Source: Breznakia pachnodae | GTDB taxonomy: Bacteria > Bacillota_I > Bacilli_A > Erysipelotrichales > Erysipelotrichaceae | NCBI RefSeq assembly: GCF_030814225.1 | Contig: NZ_JAUSUR010000001.1 | Location: forward strand, 744,001 to 808,000 | Reading direction: 5' to 3' | Length of the DNA stretch: 64,000 nt | Shown here: positions 52,340 through 63,654 of the stretch, piece after piece | How positions within the stretch are numbered: position 1 is the first letter of the stretch | Layout of the letters: each line of letters begins with the position of its first letter | Made by a program: the position numbers and the translations under genes | Notes under the pieces: generated by a model | The model's input: the letters and a program-made list of their open reading frames with translations, nothing else | What the model was told of the DNA's origin: nothing | Databases searched by the model: none

Positions 52340-52705
52340 TTATTTTACTAATTGAACAATTGCCATTGTAGCGTTATCACCACGACGGTTTTTTGTTTTT
52401 ACAACTCTTGTGTATCCACCATTACGGTCTTTGTACATAGGTCCAATTTCCGAAAATAGTTTTTGAAGAGCTGTTTGTCCTGTTTCTTCATCAGCAACTA
52501 CGTCTCTTACGTAACTAGCAGCTTGACGACGAGCATGTAAATCATCTCTTTTAGCAAGAGTGATTAGTTTTTCAACAACAGAACTAACTTCTTTTGCTTT
52601 CATTTCTGTAGTTTCAACACTTTCAGAAATAATAACAGAAGTCGCTAAGTTTCTAAGCATAGCCTTACGGTGGTCTGCCGTACGTCCTAACTTACGATTT
52701 CTCAT
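52340..52705 (-). CDS. rplQ: ribosomal protein L17
   Basis: 121 residues, standard: [20 protein letters not shown] start and the [16 protein letters not shown] end. Last gene of the cluster transcript, 23 bases after rpoA. Confidence 0.97.
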   Translation of the reverse strand: MRNRKLGRTADHRKAMLRNLATSVIISESVETTEMKAKEVSSVVEKLITLAKRDDLHARRQAASYVRDVVADEETGQTALQKLFSEIGPMYKDRNGGYTRVVKTKNRRGDNATMAIVQLVK

Positions 52706-52728
52706 ACAGATGCATCCTCCTTCATATC

Positions 52729-53688
52729 TTATTCATATGATTTGAAGCTTAGCCCCAAATCATAAATTTTGTCTTTTACTTCTTTCAATGACTTCTTACC
52801 TAAGTTTCTTACACGCATCATTTCATCTTCTGTCTTTTGAGTTAACTCTTCAACAGTTTGAATTCCTGCACGTTTTAAACAGTTGTATGAACGAACTGAT
52901 AAATCTAGGTCTTCAATCATCATCACAAGGCCTTTGTTCACGACTTCACCTTGAACATCCTTCATTACTGATTCCATGTCATTTACTACTTCATGAACAT
53001 TTGTCAATAATTCTAAGTGATCAATCAAGATTTTTGAACCAAGAGCAACCGACTCTTGTGGAGTAATTGAACCATTTGTCCAGATTTCCAATTCAACTTT
53101 ATCATATGAAGCATCTTGTCCAACACGAGTTGGTTCAACGTTATATGATACTTTTTCAATTGGTGTATAAATTGAGTCTGTATAAATGATTCCTAATGCT
53201 TGGTTAGGTCCTTGGTATAAACGCTTGTTTTGGTCAGCACTTACATAACCTCTACCATTTTTTGCCTGAAGTTCCATTTCTAATGTGTGCCCATCTTCAA
53301 TTGTACAGATGTATAAGTCTTGGTTTAAGATTTCCACACCTTCTGGACAAACAATATCAGAAGCATGAATTTCTCCATGTCCCTTCTTGGCAATTCTTAA
53401 TGTATGAATTTCGTCATCTTCAATTGTTAGAATCAAGTTTTTAAGATTTAGAATAATAGAAGTAACATCTTCTTTTACTCCAGGAATTGAAGTGAATTCA
53501 TGAAATACACCGTCTACTTTAATCGAGAAGACAGCTCCTCCTGGTAAGGAAGATAATAATACACGTCTCAATGCATTTCCTATAGTTGTACCAAACCCTC
53601 TTTCAAGTGGTTCAATTACAAACTTTCCATAATTTTCAGAATCAATAAATTCCTTTACTTCAAACTGCGCACGTTCAAATTTTTGCAT
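52729..53688 (-). CDS. rpoA: RNA polymerase alpha subunit
   Basis: 319 residues. The N-domain has [21 protein letters not shown] and assembles the polymerase; the C-domain has [16 protein letters not shown] and binds upstream promoter DNA and activators. SD GGAGG. Between rpsK and rplQ as usual. Confidence 0.98.
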   Translation of the reverse strand: MQKFERAQFEVKEFIDSENYGKFVIEPLERGFGTTIGNALRRVLLSSLPGGAVFSIKVDGVFHEFTSIPGVKEDVTSIILNLKNLILTIEDDEIHTLRIAKKGHGEIHASDIVCPEGVEILNQDLYICTIEDGHTLEMELQAKNGRGYVSADQNKRLYQGPNQALGIIYTDSIYTPIEKVSYNVEPTRVGQDASYDKVELEIWTNGSITPQESVALGSKILIDHLELLTNVHEVVNDMESVMKDVQGEVVNKGLVMMIEDLDLSVRSYNCLKRAGIQTVEELTQKTEDEMMRVRNLGKKSLKEVKDKIYDLGLSFKSYE

Positions 53689-53720
53689 TTCTTATTACCT
53701 CCTCATTAATAGTTAGACAA

Positions 53721-54116
53721 TTATCCGCGTGGTCGTTTTGGTGGACGACATCCATTATGAGGAATAGGTGTTACATCATTAATTGATGTAATTTCTAATC
53801 CAGCAACCTGTAACGCTCTAACTGCTGCTTCACGTCCAGGTCCTGGACCTTTAACGTTAACTGAAACAACTTTCATTCCATGTTCCATTGCTGCTTTACC
53901 AGCAGCTTCTCCAGCCATTTGTGCTGCATAAGGAGTAGATTTACGAGAACCTTTAAATCCTAAAGCTCCTGCACTTGACCAAGAGATTGCATTTCCACCT
54001 TCATCACTGATCGTTACGATCGTGTTATTAAATGTAGAGTGGATATGAGCACAACCTTTTGCAATATTCTTTTTTACACGGCGCTTACGAACTGCACCTT
54101 TTTTTGCTTTTGCCAT
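53721..54116 (-). CDS. rpsK: ribosomal protein S11
   Basis: 131 residues starting [11 protein letters not shown]; the earlier ATG two codons back is too close to the SD AAGGAGG. Contains [14 protein letters not shown] loop ([12 protein letters not shown]) and the end PPKRPRG. Confidence 0.97.
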   Translation of the reverse strand: MAKAKKGAVRKRRVKKNIAKGCAHIHSTFNNTIVTISDEGGNAISWSSAGALGFKGSRKSTPYAAQMAGEAAGKAAMEHGMKVVSVNVKGPGPGREAAVRALQVAGLEITSINDVTPIPHNGCRPPKRPRG

Positions 54117-54134
54117 TTTCATCTACCTCCTTGC

Positions 54135-54500
54135 TTATTTCTTCTTACCTGCTACAGTTTTTACCGGACCTTTACGTGTACGAGCATTTGTTTTCGTACG
54201 TTGTCCACGAACTGGCAGACCTCTTCTGTGACGGATTCCACGGTATGAAGCAATTTCCATCAAACGTTTGATGTTTAATTGTGTTTCACGACGTAAGTCA
54301 CCTTCTACTTTGATTGAATCAATTTCCGTACGGATTTTGTTCAATTGTTCTTCACTTAAATCTTTTACACGGATGTTTTCATCAACATCAGCAGCTGCTA
54401 AAACCTTAGAAGCTGTGCTACGTCCAATACCATAAACGTAAGTTAATGAAACAACTACACGCTTGTCGCGTGGAATATCTACTCCTGCAATACGAGCCAT
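54135..54500 (-). CDS. rpsM: ribosomal protein S13
   Basis: 121 residues: [21 protein letters not shown], and [16 protein letters not shown], ending [11 protein letters not shown]. Binds the head of the 30S subunit near tRNA. Confidence 0.97.
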   Translation of the reverse strand: MARIAGVDIPRDKRVVVSLTYVYGIGRSTASKVLAAADVDENIRVKDLSEEQLNKIRTEIDSIKVEGDLRRETQLNIKRLMEIASYRGIRHRRGLPVRGQRTKTNARTRKGPVKTVAGKKK

Positions 54501-54514
54501 ATTTCTTACCTCTC

Positions 54515-54628
54515 TTATCCTTGTCTTTGTTTGTGTTTAGGATTTTCACAAATCACCATAACACGACCTTTTCGTTTAATTACACGACATTTGTCGCAAA
54601 TTGGTTTTACTGATGGTCTTACTTTCAT
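54515..54628 (-). CDS. rpmJ: ribosomal protein L36
   Basis: 37 residues, [17 protein letters not shown] with the zinc-binding pattern Cys11, Cys14, Cys27, His32. SD AGGAGG upstream. Standard place between infA and rpsM. Confidence 0.96.
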   Translation of the reverse strand: MKVRPSVKPICDKCRVIKRKGRVMVICENPKHKQRQG

Positions 54629-54648
54629 AAATTAAGTCCTCCTATCCG

Positions 54649-54867
54649 TTACTTATGACGGAATGTAATTCGCCCACGTGTTAAATCATATGGTGATATT
54701 TCCACGGTAACACGATCGCCTGGTAAAATGCGAATGTAGTGCATACGGATTTTACCAGAAACGTGAGCCATAATTTCGTGTCCATTTTCTAATTTCACCT
54801 TAAACATTGCATTAGGAAGTGTATCCTCTACAATGCCATCAATTTCAATAACGTCTTGTTTTGCCAT
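54649..54867 (-). CDS. infA: translation initiation factor IF-1
   Basis: 72 residues, one S1/OB fold: [28 protein letters not shown] segment ([16 protein letters not shown]) and RGRITFRHK. Blocks the A site during initiation. Three bases after map. Confidence 0.97.
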   Translation of the reverse strand: MAKQDVIEIDGIVEDTLPNAMFKVKLENGHEIMAHVSGKIRMHYIRILPGDRVTVEISPYDLTRGRITFRHK

Positions 54868-54869
54868 TC

Positions 54870-55634
54870 TTATTCCTCCGGATTATGTATTTTAGTCAAT
54901 ATTTCGCAACCATCTTCATAAATAACTACACTGTGCTCAAAATGAGCTGTAAGCGAATGATCTGCACTGATAACAGTCCAGTCATCATCTAATACTTTTG
55001 TCTGTGGTCTTCCCATATGAACCATTGGTTCAATCGCAAGACACATCCCTTTCTTTAGCAGTACACCATGTCCTGGTTTTCCAAAATTAGGAACCGTTGG
55101 ATCTTCATGTACACTGGTACCAATCCCGTGACCCGTATAGTCTTGAGGAACTGAGTAACCACATTTATGAACATATGTTTCAATCGCATGCGAGATATCG
55201 GTTAATCGATTCCCCGCCTTGGCCATTTTCAGACCTTCGTATAGCGATTGCTCTGTAGCATCTAGTAGTGCTTGTGTTTCATCACTGATCTTTCCTACTG
55301 GGTATGTCCAGGCAGAATCACCGTGATAACCTTTGTAACAGGCACCGATATCAACAGACACAATATCTCCTTCTTTTAATACCGTTTTTTTATTAGGAAT
55401 ACCATGTACTAACACGTCATTCACTGATATGCAGCAAGCATTAGGGAAACCATATAAACCTTTGAATGATGGAGTTGCATCATGTTGCAAAATCACATCT
55501 TCACAGATTCTATCAAGTTCTAATGTATTCAAACCAGGTTTGATTGCTTTTTTAGCTGCCTGATGAGCCAAAGCGACAATTTCTCCTGCTTTTTTCATTA
55601 GTTCTATCTCTCTAGGTGATTTACATGTAATCAT
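54870..55634 (-). CDS. map: methionine aminopeptidase type I
   Basis: 254 residues. Metal ligands appear in [29 protein letters not shown] and SVVIYEDG. Removes initiator Met from nascent proteins. Shares one base with adk. Confidence 0.96.
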   Translation of the reverse strand: MITCKSPREIELMKKAGEIVALAHQAAKKAIKPGLNTLELDRICEDVILQHDATPSFKGLYGFPNACCISVNDVLVHGIPNKKTVLKEGDIVSVDIGACYKGYHGDSAWTYPVGKISDETQALLDATEQSLYEGLKMAKAGNRLTDISHAIETYVHKCGYSVPQDYTGHGIGTSVHEDPTVPNFGKPGHGVLLKKGMCLAIEPMVHMGRPQTKVLDDDWTVISADHSLTAHFEHSVVIYEDGCEILTKIHNPEE

Positions 55635-56275
55635 TAGTTGCCTCCTAGAGCAGATAGAATTTCATTCCAAACTTCATCAGCACTTTGATCTGCATTAATT
55701 GCAGTCACTTTCTCTGCGTAATATTCAAGAATCGGCTTCGCATTCTTTGAATATTCTTCAAGACGAACACTTAAACTTTCGATTGTATCATCTTTACGTT
55801 GATAAAGATCACTTCCACAAATATCACAGACACCTTCCACTTTAGGTGGATGATACTCTGTATGATAAATTGCATCACAACCCGTACATAAACGACGGCC
55901 TGTAATACGTTGTGCAAGCTTTTCAAATGGAATTTCCAAAGTTAACACTTTATCAATTTCAAGATCACTACCGTTTACTAAGCTATCAAAAGCTTGTGCT
56001 TGTGCTAATGTTCTTGGATATCCATCAAGTAGATATCCATTTTTAATATCTTGCTTTTCAATAAAACTTTTTACCATTGGATTAGTAACTTCATCTGGAA
56101 CAAGTTTTCCCTGATCCATATATTTCTTAGCTTCCACTCCAAGTGGTGTTTGCTTACCTACTTCACTACGGAAGATATCTCCAGTAGAAATATGTAGTAC
56201 GCCAAACTTCTCAACAATTTTTTTAGACATCGTACCTTTACCAGCACCAGGTCCTCCCATTATTAAGATGTTCAT
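55634..56275 (-). CDS. adk: adenylate kinase
   Basis: 213 residues. P-loop GGPGAGKGT, LVPDEVT, DGYPRTLAQAQ, and a LID with Cys4 zinc site (CTGC... CDIC) as in Gram-positive enzymes. Balances AMP, ADP and ATP. Confidence 0.97.
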   Translation of the reverse strand: MNILIMGGPGAGKGTMSKKIVEKFGVLHISTGDIFRSEVGKQTPLGVEAKKYMDQGKLVPDEVTNPMVKSFIEKQDIKNGYLLDGYPRTLAQAQAFDSLVNGSDLEIDKVLTLEIPFEKLAQRITGRRLCTGCDAIYHTEYHPPKVEGVCDICGSDLYQRKDDTIESLSVRLEEYSKNAKPILEYYAEKVTAINADQSADEVWNEILSALGGN

Positions 56276-56276
56276 A

Positions 56277-57590
56277 CTATTTCTTTACCCCCATGAAGCC
56301 GCGGTAAGATTTAGCAGTCATTTGTCCTTTTAATTGAGCAACAGTTTCCATAGCTACCCCAACAACAATGATAAGACCAGTACCACCCATACGCATAGTA
56401 GAAGGTAATGATGGAATCAACATTGGTGCAACATTTGGAAGTAATGCAATAAATAACAATGACAATGCTCCCAATACAGTAATACGAGACAATACTCGAT
56501 TAATGTATTCTTTCGTTTCTTTTCCTGGACGAATACCAGGGATATAAGTTCCTGATTTACCTAAGTTATCAGAAATCTTTTCTGGATCTACCTGTAATTT
56601 TGTATAGAAGAATGTAAACAATACAATTAACACCCCATAAATACATAGTGAAGTAGCAGATTGCATACTTAACAGATCACTCATGGTTGCAGTCCAACCA
56701 CTTGCTTTCATAACACCGTTTTGGATTAACAACTGAACAATTGTAACCGGAGCAACCATCACTGCTGAAGAGAAGATTACTGGAATTACACTTGCTGAGT
56801 TAATCTTAAGTGGCAAGTATGTCATATCCTTGTTCTTACTTTGTACGGTACTTGATGTATATTGAATTGGTATCTTTCTTACTGCTGTTTGTGTAAACAC
56901 AACCAGTACAATAATTAACAGATAAATAAATACGTATCCACTAAATGTCAGTATACCACTGAAGTATGCACTACCCGTAGCTCCTGCAGTAAGCGAATTA
57001 AACGTTTGAATAAACTGACTTGGCAAGTCAGCTACAATACCAGCGAAAATGATGATTGATACACCATTACCAATACCATGCATTGATATACGGTCCGCTA
57101 TCCAAAGTAGGAACATTGTTCCTGCTGTAAAGATTGTCGCAACGTACAAAAATCCAGATAAAGACTGGTTAATTAGAATACTGTTCCCTGCTGAATCAGT
57201 TAGAACTAAAGTTGTTGTATAAGCTTGAACAAAACTTAATACTACAGCCAGATATCTTGTATATTTGTCTAATTTCTTTCTTCCCGTTTGACCACTTTTA
57301 GCAAGTTCCGTCAAAGGTGGGATTACGTCCATTGACAACAGTTGAATAATAATTGAAGCAGTAATATATGGACCAACTCCAAGTGCGAAGATTGACATCT
57401 TGTCCATCGCTCCACCACCTAGAAGGTTCATCATATCAACAATTGAGTTTGAAGATATATTAGCACTTACATTAACATTCGGAACTGGTATTTGTGCTCC
57501 AAAACGGAACACAAATAACATTGCCAACGTAAAGAAAATTTTCTTGCGGATGTCCTTATTCTTGAACATTCCGGCAAACGTAGAAAACAT
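56277..57590 (-). CDS. secY: preprotein translocase channel subunit SecY
   Basis: 437 residues with ten membrane segments. Starts FAGMFKNKDIRKKIFFTL; the FRFGAQIPVPNV and the cytoplasmic loop IRPGKETKEYI are standard. Exports unfolded proteins with SecA, SecE and SecG. Confidence 0.97.
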   Translation of the reverse strand: MFSTFAGMFKNKDIRKKIFFTLAMLFVFRFGAQIPVPNVNVSANISSNSIVDMMNLLGGGAMDKMSIFALGVGPYITASIIIQLLSMDVIPPLTELAKSGQTGRKKLDKYTRYLAVVLSFVQAYTTTLVLTDSAGNSILINQSLSGFLYVATIFTAGTMFLLWIADRISMHGIGNGVSIIIFAGIVADLPSQFIQTFNSLTAGATGSAYFSGILTFSGYVFIYLLIIVLVVFTQTAVRKIPIQYTSSTVQSKNKDMTYLPLKINSASVIPVIFSSAVMVAPVTIVQLLIQNGVMKASGWTATMSDLLSMQSATSLCIYGVLIVLFTFFYTKLQVDPEKISDNLGKSGTYIPGIRPGKETKEYINRVLSRITVLGALSLLFIALLPNVAPMLIPSLPSTMRMGGTGLIIVVGVAMETVAQLKGQMTAKSYRGFMGVKK

Positions 57591-57592
57591 GG

Positions 57593-58033
57593 TTAGATAA
57601 CCTCTGCTTTCCCGCCTGCTTTTTCGATTACAGCAGCTGCTGATTTAGAAAATTTATTAGCTTTTACAGTTAATTTCTTTTCTAACTCTCCTTGTCCAAG
57701 AATTTTAATCCCACTTAATTCTTTTCCAACTAGCCCTGTTTCAATCAATAATTCTGGTGTTACTTCAACACCGTTGTCAAACTTGTTCAAAGACTCAACA
57801 TTAACAATCGCATATTCTTTTCTAGTGAAGTTAGTGAATCCACGTTTTGGAAGTCTTCTTGCAAGAGGTGTTTGACCCCCTTCAAATCCTAAACGTACTC
57901 CTCCACCTGAACGAGCGTTTTGTCCTTTGTGTCCTTTTCCAGCTGTTTTACCAGTACCAGAACCGTGTCCGCGCCCTAAGCGTTTACGGCTTTTTCTAGC
58001 ACCTTCGTTATATTTCATTTCATGTAATTTCAT
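57593..58033 (-). CDS. rplO: ribosomal protein L15
   Basis: 146 residues: [26 protein letters not shown] Gly-rich start (here [14 protein letters not shown]), and [12 protein letters not shown]. Follows rpsE after only 12 bases: the rpmD gene (L30) usually found between them is absent. Confidence 0.97.
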   Translation of the reverse strand: MKLHEMKYNEGARKSRKRLGRGHGSGTGKTAGKGHKGQNARSGGGVRLGFEGGQTPLARRLPKRGFTNFTRKEYAIVNVESLNKFDNGVEVTPELLIETGLVGKELSGIKILGQGELEKKLTVKANKFSKSAAAVIEKAGGKAEVI

Positions 58034-58045
58034 CTTGCAATCCTC

Positions 58046-58732
58046 CTAACCACGAATCTCTTCTGGTTTTTTTCCACGAAGTCGTGCAACTTCTTCTACA
58101 GTCTTAAGTTCTTGTAATGCTTCAAATGTAGCACGAACCATGTTGATAGGAGTACGAGATCCCAGACATTTAGTTAAAACGTCTTTGATACCAGCAACCT
58201 CTAATACATCACGAATTGCTCCACCTGCGATAACCCCAGTACCTTCTGAAGCTGGACGTAAGAATACACTACCTGCTCCATAGTTACCTGTGATTGCATG
58301 AGGAATCGTGTTTCCAACTGTTGGGATTGTGATAAGGTTTTTCTTAGCTGCTTCAACTGCCTTCTTAATCGCATCAGGCACTTCATTCGCTTTTCCTGTA
58401 CCAAATCCAACACGTCCTTTACCATCACCGATAACAACTAATGCAGCGAAACGGAAACGACGTCCCCCTTTAACTACCTTAGTAACACGGTTGATTGTAA
58501 CAACACGTTCTTCGAATTCTTTTTCATTACGATCTCTTCTTGGTCTTCTGTTTCCACCAGGTTTACGATCGTTTCTTCTGTTATTGTTTCCTGCTTGTCT
58601 AGGAGCAGGTTTTGCATCAGTTGCTTTAGCAGCTGGTGCATCTGCTTTTGGAGCAGTTTCAGTCTTAACTTCTGGAGTTGTCACTGTTTCAACAACATCC
58701 ACTGTTTTTGTTTCTTCTTGTTTATTTTCCAT
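58046..58732 (-). CDS. rpsE: ribosomal protein S5 with long N-terminal extension
   Basis: 228 residues; usual S5 is about 165. Residues 1-70 are an extension of Glu/Thr/Val, then Ala/Pro/Lys, then Asn/Arg-rich sequence ending [11 protein letters not shown]. The S5 core then begins at [20 protein letters not shown] and continues to the end (KKPEEIRG). The start has SD GGGAGG. The extension would lie at the outer 30S surface near the mRNA entry. Confidence 0.95.
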   Translation of the reverse strand: MENKQEETKTVDVVETVTTPEVKTETAPKADAPAAKATDAKPAPRQAGNNNRRNDRKPGGNRRPRRDRNEKEFEERVVTINRVTKVVKGGRRFRFAALVVIGDGKGRVGFGTGKANEVPDAIKKAVEAAKKNLITIPTVGNTIPHAITGNYGAGSVFLRPASEGTGVIAGGAIRDVLEVAGIKDVLTKCLGSRTPINMVRATFEALQELKTVEEVARLRGKKPEEIRG

Positions 58733-58744
58733 GGTGACCTCCCC

Positions 58745-59101
58745 TTAAAATTTAAGTCCTGCTTCACGAGCAGCTTCCGCTAATGCTTTTACACGTCCAT
58801 GGTAGATATATCCACCACGATCGAATACAACATTTTCAATTTTTGCTTTTTTAGCTAAGTTAGCAATTTCTTGTCCAACTTTTGTAGCAGCTTCTACATT
58901 TCCACCTTTTTCAATTTTCATTGAAAGTGAACTAGCAGAAACCAAAGTCTTTCCATTAACATCATCAATGATTTGTGCATGGATGTGTGCGTTTGAACGG
59001 AATACATTTAAACGTGGACACTCAGGAGTTCCATTGATTTTCGTACGTACACGAGCATGACGACGTTTACGTTCAACGTTCTTTGCAGTTTTCTTAATCA
59101 T
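58745..59101 (-). CDS. rplR: ribosomal protein L18
   Basis: 118 residues: [25 protein letters not shown] (shortened) at the start and [24 protein letters not shown] at the end. Binds 5S rRNA. Confidence 0.97.
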   Translation of the reverse strand: MIKKTAKNVERKRRHARVRTKINGTPECPRLNVFRSNAHIHAQIIDDVNGKTLVSASSLSMKIEKGGNVEAATKVGQEIANLAKKAKIENVVFDRGGYIYHGRVKALAEAAREAGLKF

Positions 59102-59117
59102 ATTTTAACTCCTCCCA

Positions 59118-59666
59118 TTAACCTTTCTTAGCAGCTGTCTTACCTTCTTTACGACGGATGTATTCACCTTTATAGCGAATACCTTTTCCTTTGTAAGGTT
59201 CAGGTTTTCTTACAGCTCTAATGTTGGCAGCACATTCACCAACTCTTTGTTTATCAATCCCAGAAATCTTAACTTCTGTGTTTGAAGGAACTTCACAAGT
59301 TACTCCATCTTCGATTTCAATATTTACTGGGTGTGAATAACCAACGATTAGTTCAAGAACTTTTCCTTTAAGATTAGCTTTAAATCCAATCCCAACTAAT
59401 TCAAGTTCTTTCAAGAATCCTTCTGATACACCAACGATCATGTTGTTTAACAATGCACGTGTTGTACCATGTAATTGTTTTGTGTGTTTTTGCTCATTTT
59501 GACGAGCAACAGTAATAATTTCTCCATCTTTTTTAATATCCATTAATGGAGAGAACTGACGAGTTAAAGTTCCCTTAGGTCCTTTAACAGTCACCTCATT
59601 CGTACTAGAGATTGTTACTTCAACTCCAGCAGGAACGGTAATCGCTTTATTTCCGATACGTGACAT
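59118..59666 (-). CDS. rplF: ribosomal protein L6
   Basis: 182 residues: SRIGNKAITVPAGVEV, VKGPKGTLTRQF and the EPYKGKGIRYKGEYI end. Standard spc-operon position. Confidence 0.97.
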   Translation of the reverse strand: MSRIGNKAITVPAGVEVTISSTNEVTVKGPKGTLTRQFSPLMDIKKDGEIITVARQNEQKHTKQLHGTTRALLNNMIVGVSEGFLKELELVGIGFKANLKGKVLELIVGYSHPVNIEIEDGVTCEVPSNTEVKISGIDKQRVGECAANIRAVRKPEPYKGKGIRYKGEYIRRKEGKTAAKKG

Positions 59667-59686
59667 TACTTATATTTCCTTTCGTA

Positions 59687-60082
59687 CTACCAAACGTAAG
59701 CGACAACTTCGCCACCAACGTTTTTAGCTTTTGCTTCTTTATCAGTAAGTAATCCATGGCTTGTAGAGATAATTGCAATACCTAAACCATTTAATACTCT
59801 AGGCATATCTTCAGCTTTCGTGTAAACACGAAGTCCTGGAGATGAAATTCTCTTAATTCCGTTAATTACTTTCTCATTGTTAGGTCCATATTTTAAAGTA
59901 ACTGAAATAGTTTTCTTTAATTCACTGCTTACTGCGTAATCAGTAATGAAACCTTCTTCTTTTAAAATCTTTGCGATTTCTACTTTTTCTTTACTTGCAG
60001 GGATATCTACAGTTGTGTGACGTGCTTGAATCGCATTTCTCACTCTTGTTAGCATATCTGCAATTGGGTCAGTCATGATCAT
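59687..60082 (-). CDS. rpsH: ribosomal protein S8
   Basis: 131 residues: [26 protein letters not shown] and [26 protein letters not shown] is 9 bases from the first ATG. Confidence 0.97.
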   Translation of the reverse strand: MIMTDPIADMLTRVRNAIQARHTTVDIPASKEKVEIAKILKEEGFITDYAVSSELKKTISVTLKYGPNNEKVINGIKRISSPGLRVYTKAEDMPRVLNGLGIAIISTSHGLLTDKEAKAKNVGGEVVAYVW

Positions 60083-60096
60083 AATAACTATCCTCC

Positions 60097-60282
60097 TTAC
60101 CAGCTAGCCTTTTTAACTCCAGGAATTTGCCCTTTATAAGCTAATTCTCTAAAGCAGACACGGCATAGTTTATATTTTCTTAGAACTGAATGAGGACGTC
60201 CACAACGTTCACATCTAGTATACTCACGAACTTTGTATTTTTGCGGGCGTTTCGACTTTAAAATCATCGCTTTTTTTGCCAT
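60097..60282 (-). CDS. rpsN: ribosomal protein S14, zinc-binding type
   Basis: 61 residues with two CxxC pairs (CERCGRPH and CRVCFRE), the short zinc form of S14. Ends KKASW as usual. Shares one base with rplE. Confidence 0.97.
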   Translation of the reverse strand: MAKKAMILKSKRPQKYKVREYTRCERCGRPHSVLRKYKLCRVCFRELAYKGQIPGVKKASW

Positions 60283-60836
60283 TAGTTATGTCCTCCTTGC
60301 TTTTGAAAAGGCATTCCTAGTTCTTCAAGAAGTGCTCTTCCCTCTTCATTTGTATTTGCAGTAGTAACGATAATAATATCCATACCACGCAATTTGTTTA
60401 CTTTATCATAGTTGATTTCAGGGAAGATAATTTGTTCTTTAATCCCTAAAGTATAGTTACCTCTACCATCAAACGCTGATGAAGAAACTCCACGGAAGTC
60501 ACGTACACGTGGTAATGAAAGATTTACTAATTTGTATAGGAAATCATACATTTTTGATCCACGAAGTGTAACTTTACACCCGATTGGCATTCCTTCTCTT
60601 AACTTATAGTTGGCGATTGATTTTTTCGCTTTTGTAACTACTGGTTTTTGTCCTGTGATCTGTGTTAATTCAGCAACTGCTTCTTCAATAACTTTTGGAT
60701 TAGCAACTGCATCACCAAGACCGATGTTAATAACAATTTTATCAACCTTTGGTACTTGCATTACAGATTTGTATTCAAACTTTTTCATCAAAGTTGGACT
60801 AACTTCCTTGATGTATTTCTCATTTAGGCGGTTCAT
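60282..60836 (-). CDS. rplE: ribosomal protein L5
   Basis: 184 residues: [47 protein letters not shown] (shortened) and MDIIIVTTA. The second of two ATGs is chosen from its 7-base distance to GGGAGG. Binds 5S rRNA. Confidence 0.97.
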   Translation of the reverse strand: MNRLNEKYIKEVSPTLMKKFEYKSVMQVPKVDKIVINIGLGDAVANPKVIEEAVAELTQITGQKPVVTKAKKSIANYKLREGMPIGCKVTLRGSKMYDFLYKLVNLSLPRVRDFRGVSSSAFDGRGNYTLGIKEQIIFPEINYDKVNKLRGMDIIIVTTANTNEEGRALLEELGMPFQKQGGHN

Positions 60837-60848
60837 CATAATACCTCC

Positions 60849-61157
60849 CTACTTCACAGCAGCGCCACTAGTTGTGTAGACGCGTACTTTTTTTCCTTTT
60901 TCTTCCTTATAAGAAATTCTGCTTGGTTTTTTTGCTTTTTTATCATATGCCATTACATTTGATACATGAATTGGAGCTTCCCCCTCAGCAATACCACCAT
61001 CAGGGTTTTCTTGTGTAGGTTTCATATGTTTTTTCTTCATATTAACACCTTCAACAATTACCATATCTCTATTTGGAAGAACTCTTAGAACTTCAGCTAC
61101 AGTACCTTTGTCAGATCCTGTAATAACTTGAACTTTATCACCTTTTTTGATTTTCAC
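60849..61157 (-). CDS. rplX: ribosomal protein L24
   Basis: 102 residues: [17 protein letters not shown] start (KOW motif), [13 protein letters not shown], and HVSNVMAY. Standard. Confidence 0.96.
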   Translation of the reverse strand: MKIKKGDKVQVITGSDKGTVAEVLRVLPNRDMVIVEGVNMKKKHMKPTQENPDGGIAEGEAPIHVSNVMAYDKKAKKPSRISYKEEKGKKVRVYTTSGAAVK

Positions 61158-61168
61158 AAAGATACCTC

Positions 61169-61537
61169 CTATAAAACTTCCGGTGCCAAAGACACTATTT
61201 TCATAAAGTCTTTTTCACGCAATTCTCTTGCCACTGGTCCAAAAATTCTGGTACCACGTGGAGTATTGTCATCTTTAATAATTACTACCGCGTTATCATC
61301 GAACTTAATATATGTTCCATTTTCTCTACGGATTCCATAAACAGTACGAACGATGACAGCTTTAACAACTTCACCCTTCTTAACTGTTCCACCTGGAGCC
61401 GCTTGTTTTACAGTACATACTACAATATCACCAATGTTAGAAAATTTACGAACGCTCCCACCAAGGTTACGAATTACTAAAACTTCCTTTGCACCAGTGT
61501 TGTCCGCTACGCGTAATCTACTTTCATTTTGAATCAT
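61169..61537 (-). CDS. rplN: ribosomal protein L14
   Basis: 122 residues from [18 protein letters not shown] with SD TAGGAGG. A longer frame extends upstream into rpsQ but has no site. Ends [20 protein letters not shown] as usual. Confidence 0.97.
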   Translation of the reverse strand: MIQNESRLRVADNTGAKEVLVIRNLGGSVRKFSNIGDIVVCTVKQAAPGGTVKKGEVVKAVIVRTVYGIRRENGTYIKFDDNAVVIIKDDNTPRGTRIFGPVARELREKDFMKIVSLAPEVL

Positions 61538-61556
61538 AAAATTACCTCCTAGCGTC

Positions 61557-61817
61557 CTAAAGCACAACTGCTTTTTCAACGATTTCAAGTAAACGGAAAC
61601 GTTTTGTAGCACTTAATGGACGAGTTTCCATAATTACTACCTTATCTCCGATTTTTGCTTCGTTGTTTGCATCATGAGCTTTGAATTTTTTAGAATATTT
61701 AACACGCTTTCCATATAAAGGATGTGTTTTTTTAGTTTCAACTACAACCGTAATTGTTTTATCCATTTTATCGGAAACGACAGTTCCACGATATACTTTA
61801 CGTCTAGATCTTTCCAT
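61557..61817 (-). CDS. rpsQ: ribosomal protein S17
   Basis: 86 residues: [23 protein letters not shown] and [20 protein letters not shown] (shortened). The ATG is 8 bases after GGAGG. Confidence 0.97.
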   Translation of the reverse strand: MERSRRKVYRGTVVSDKMDKTITVVVETKKTHPLYGKRVKYSKKFKAHDANNEAKIGDKVVIMETRPLSATKRFRLLEIVEKAVVL

Positions 61818-61829
61818 CACAACATCCTC

Positions 61830-62027
61830 CTATTCTGCAACACGGGTTCTTTCACCCATGATTGTCTTAATACGTGCAATAGTCTTCTTAATATCTTTCA
61901 TACGAGCACTGTTTTCAAGTTGCCCTGTAGCTTGTTGAAAACGAAGGTTGAAAAGTTCTTCTTTTAGTAAATCAACATCTTTTAGCAATTCTTCATTGCT
62001 TTTTTCTCTTATTTCTTTAGCTAACAT
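61830..62027 (-). CDS. rpmC: ribosomal protein L29
   Basis: 65 residues: [27 protein letters not shown] (shortened) coiled hairpin, ending [13 protein letters not shown]. Two bases after rplP. Confidence 0.97.
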   Translation of the reverse strand: MLAKEIREKSNEELLKDVDLLKEELFNLRFQQATGQLENSARMKDIKKTIARIKTIMGERTRVAE

Positions 62028-62029
62028 AA

Positions 62030-62443
62030 TTACTCTTCCCCTTTCTTAACAAACTTACATTTTACTGGTAATTTGTGAGAAGCTAAACGGAATGCTTCAC
62101 GAGCAACTGCTTCTTCCACTCCAGCGATTTCAAACATAATACGTCCTGCTTTAACTACTGCTACCCAGCTATCTGGAGCACCCTTACCAGAACCCATACG
62201 TACTTCTAGAGGTTTTGCTGTTCTTGCTAAATGAGGGAAGATTTTAATCCAAACTTTCCCACCACGTTTCATATAACGTGTCATCGCAATACGAGCTGCC
62301 TCGATTTGACGGTTACTTACATAGTTACCTGTGTCTGCCATCAAACCATATTCACCAAAAGCAATCTCACGACCTGCTTTTGAACGACCTTCGTAACTTT
62401 GACGGTGAGGTCTTCTATACTTTGTTCTTTTAGGCATTAACAT
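62030..62443 (-). CDS. rplP: ribosomal protein L16
   Basis: 137 residues: [40 protein letters not shown] and [18 protein letters not shown] is 9 bases from the first ATG. Confidence 0.97.
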   Translation of the reverse strand: MLMPKRTKYRRPHRQSYEGRSKAGREIAFGEYGLMADTGNYVSNRQIEAARIAMTRYMKRGGKVWIKIFPHLARTAKPLEVRMGSGKGAPDSWVAVVKAGRIMFEIAGVEEAVAREAFRLASHKLPVKCKFVKKGEE

Positions 62444-62445
62444 AA

Positions 62446-63294
62446 TTAATTACCTCCTTCAGTTTTAGCTGCTGCTTCAGGAGCTTTTGCTTCTGGTTTT
62501 GCTGCTGCCTTCACTGGACCATTTCCTCCTGCATTTCCTTGTGCAGTACGGTTATTGTTATTTCTGTTATTATTGTTGTTTCTGTTATTGTTGTTATTTC
62601 TTCTTGGACGACGACGGTCTCTCATATCAACTTTAGGTGCTTCTGGTTCTTTAACCATTTCTCCTGGTAATACTTCACCACGACAAATCCAAACCTTAAC
62701 TCCTAAACGACCATATGTAGTAGCCGCTTCTTCCCAAGCGTAATCGATATCTGCACGAAGTGTATGTAAAGGTACATTTCCTTCACTATATCCTTCAGTA
62801 CGAGCCATATCAGCTCCACCTAAACGTCCTGAAACAGCAGTTTTAATTCCTTTTGCTCCAGCTCTCATCGTTTGTTGGATTGTTCTCTTTTGTGCAGTTC
62901 TAAATGATGCACGGTTTTCTAATTGGTCTGCAATGTTTCTTGCAACAAGTTTAGCATCTAAGTAAGGATTAGCAATTTCTAAAACTTTAATATAGATTGC
63001 TTTGTTGTCAGTCATTTTAACAAGTGCTTTTTTCAATTTTTCAACTGTTTCACCACCGTTAGATCCAATTACCATACCTGGCATAGCAGTTTTGATAATT
63101 ACATCAACGCGACTTTTCGTTCTTTCAATTTCAACTTTAGAGACTTGAGCGTTCTTTAGTTCTTTAAATAAATATTCACGAATTTTAATATCTTCTAGTA
63201 ATAAGTCAGCATAATCCTTTTCAGCGAACCATCTTGATTCCCAATCACGAATAATACCAACTCTCAACCCGATTGGACTTACTTTTTGACCCAT
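62446..63294 (-). CDS. rpsC: ribosomal protein S3 with long C-terminal extension
   Basis: 282 residues; usual S3 is about 210-220. The core ([16 protein letters not shown] domain with [13 protein letters not shown], and [12 protein letters not shown]) is intact. The last 60 residues are RRRPRR, then runs of Asn broken by single Arg, then Ala/Pro/Lys/Gly. The tail would extend from the 30S mRNA entry, near the S5 extension. Confidence 0.95.
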   Translation of the reverse strand: MGQKVSPIGLRVGIIRDWESRWFAEKDYADLLLEDIKIREYLFKELKNAQVSKVEIERTKSRVDVIIKTAMPGMVIGSNGGETVEKLKKALVKMTDNKAIYIKVLEIANPYLDAKLVARNIADQLENRASFRTAQKRTIQQTMRAGAKGIKTAVSGRLGGADMARTEGYSEGNVPLHTLRADIDYAWEEAATTYGRLGVKVWICRGEVLPGEMVKEPEAPKVDMRDRRRPRRNNNNNRNNNNNRNNNNRTAQGNAGGNGPVKAAAKPEAKAPEAAAKTEGGN

Positions 63295-63304
63295 GAGCTA
63301 CCTC

Positions 63305-63640
63305 CTAATCTCTTTCCGCCACAACTACTGTAATGTGGCTTGTACGCTTGTGGATTGCACTTGCAGATCCCTTAGCACGTGGCATGAAACGCTTCAAAGT
63401 AACACTTTCATCTGCATAACATGCTTTCACGAATAATTTTTCTTCATCTAAATCATGATTATTTACAGCATTTGCTACTGCTGAGTTTAACACTTTACCT
63501 GCTGCATCTGCTGCAAAGTTTGGTGTAAAACGCAAGATAGCTGCTGCTTCTTCTACATCTTTTCCACGGATAAGATCCAAAACTAATCTAGCTTTTCTTG
63601 GTGGAACACGTAGAGTTTTTGCTGTTGCTTTAACTTCCAT
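63305..63640 (-). CDS. rplV: ribosomal protein L22
   Basis: 111 residues: [24 protein letters not shown] (shortened) and [19 protein letters not shown]. Standard. Its loop lines the exit tunnel. Confidence 0.97.
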   Translation of the reverse strand: MEVKATAKTLRVPPRKARLVLDLIRGKDVEEAAAILRFTPNFAADAAGKVLNSAVANAVNNHDLDEEKLFVKACYADESVTLKRFMPRAKGSASAIHKRTSHITVVVAERD

Positions 63641-63654
63641 TATTAATTCCTCCT

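Noticed and set aside
62555..62743. Leu-rich plus-strand frame opposite the S3 tail
   Set aside because: It is the complement of the Asn/Arg codon run at the end of rpsC and has no ribosome binding site.
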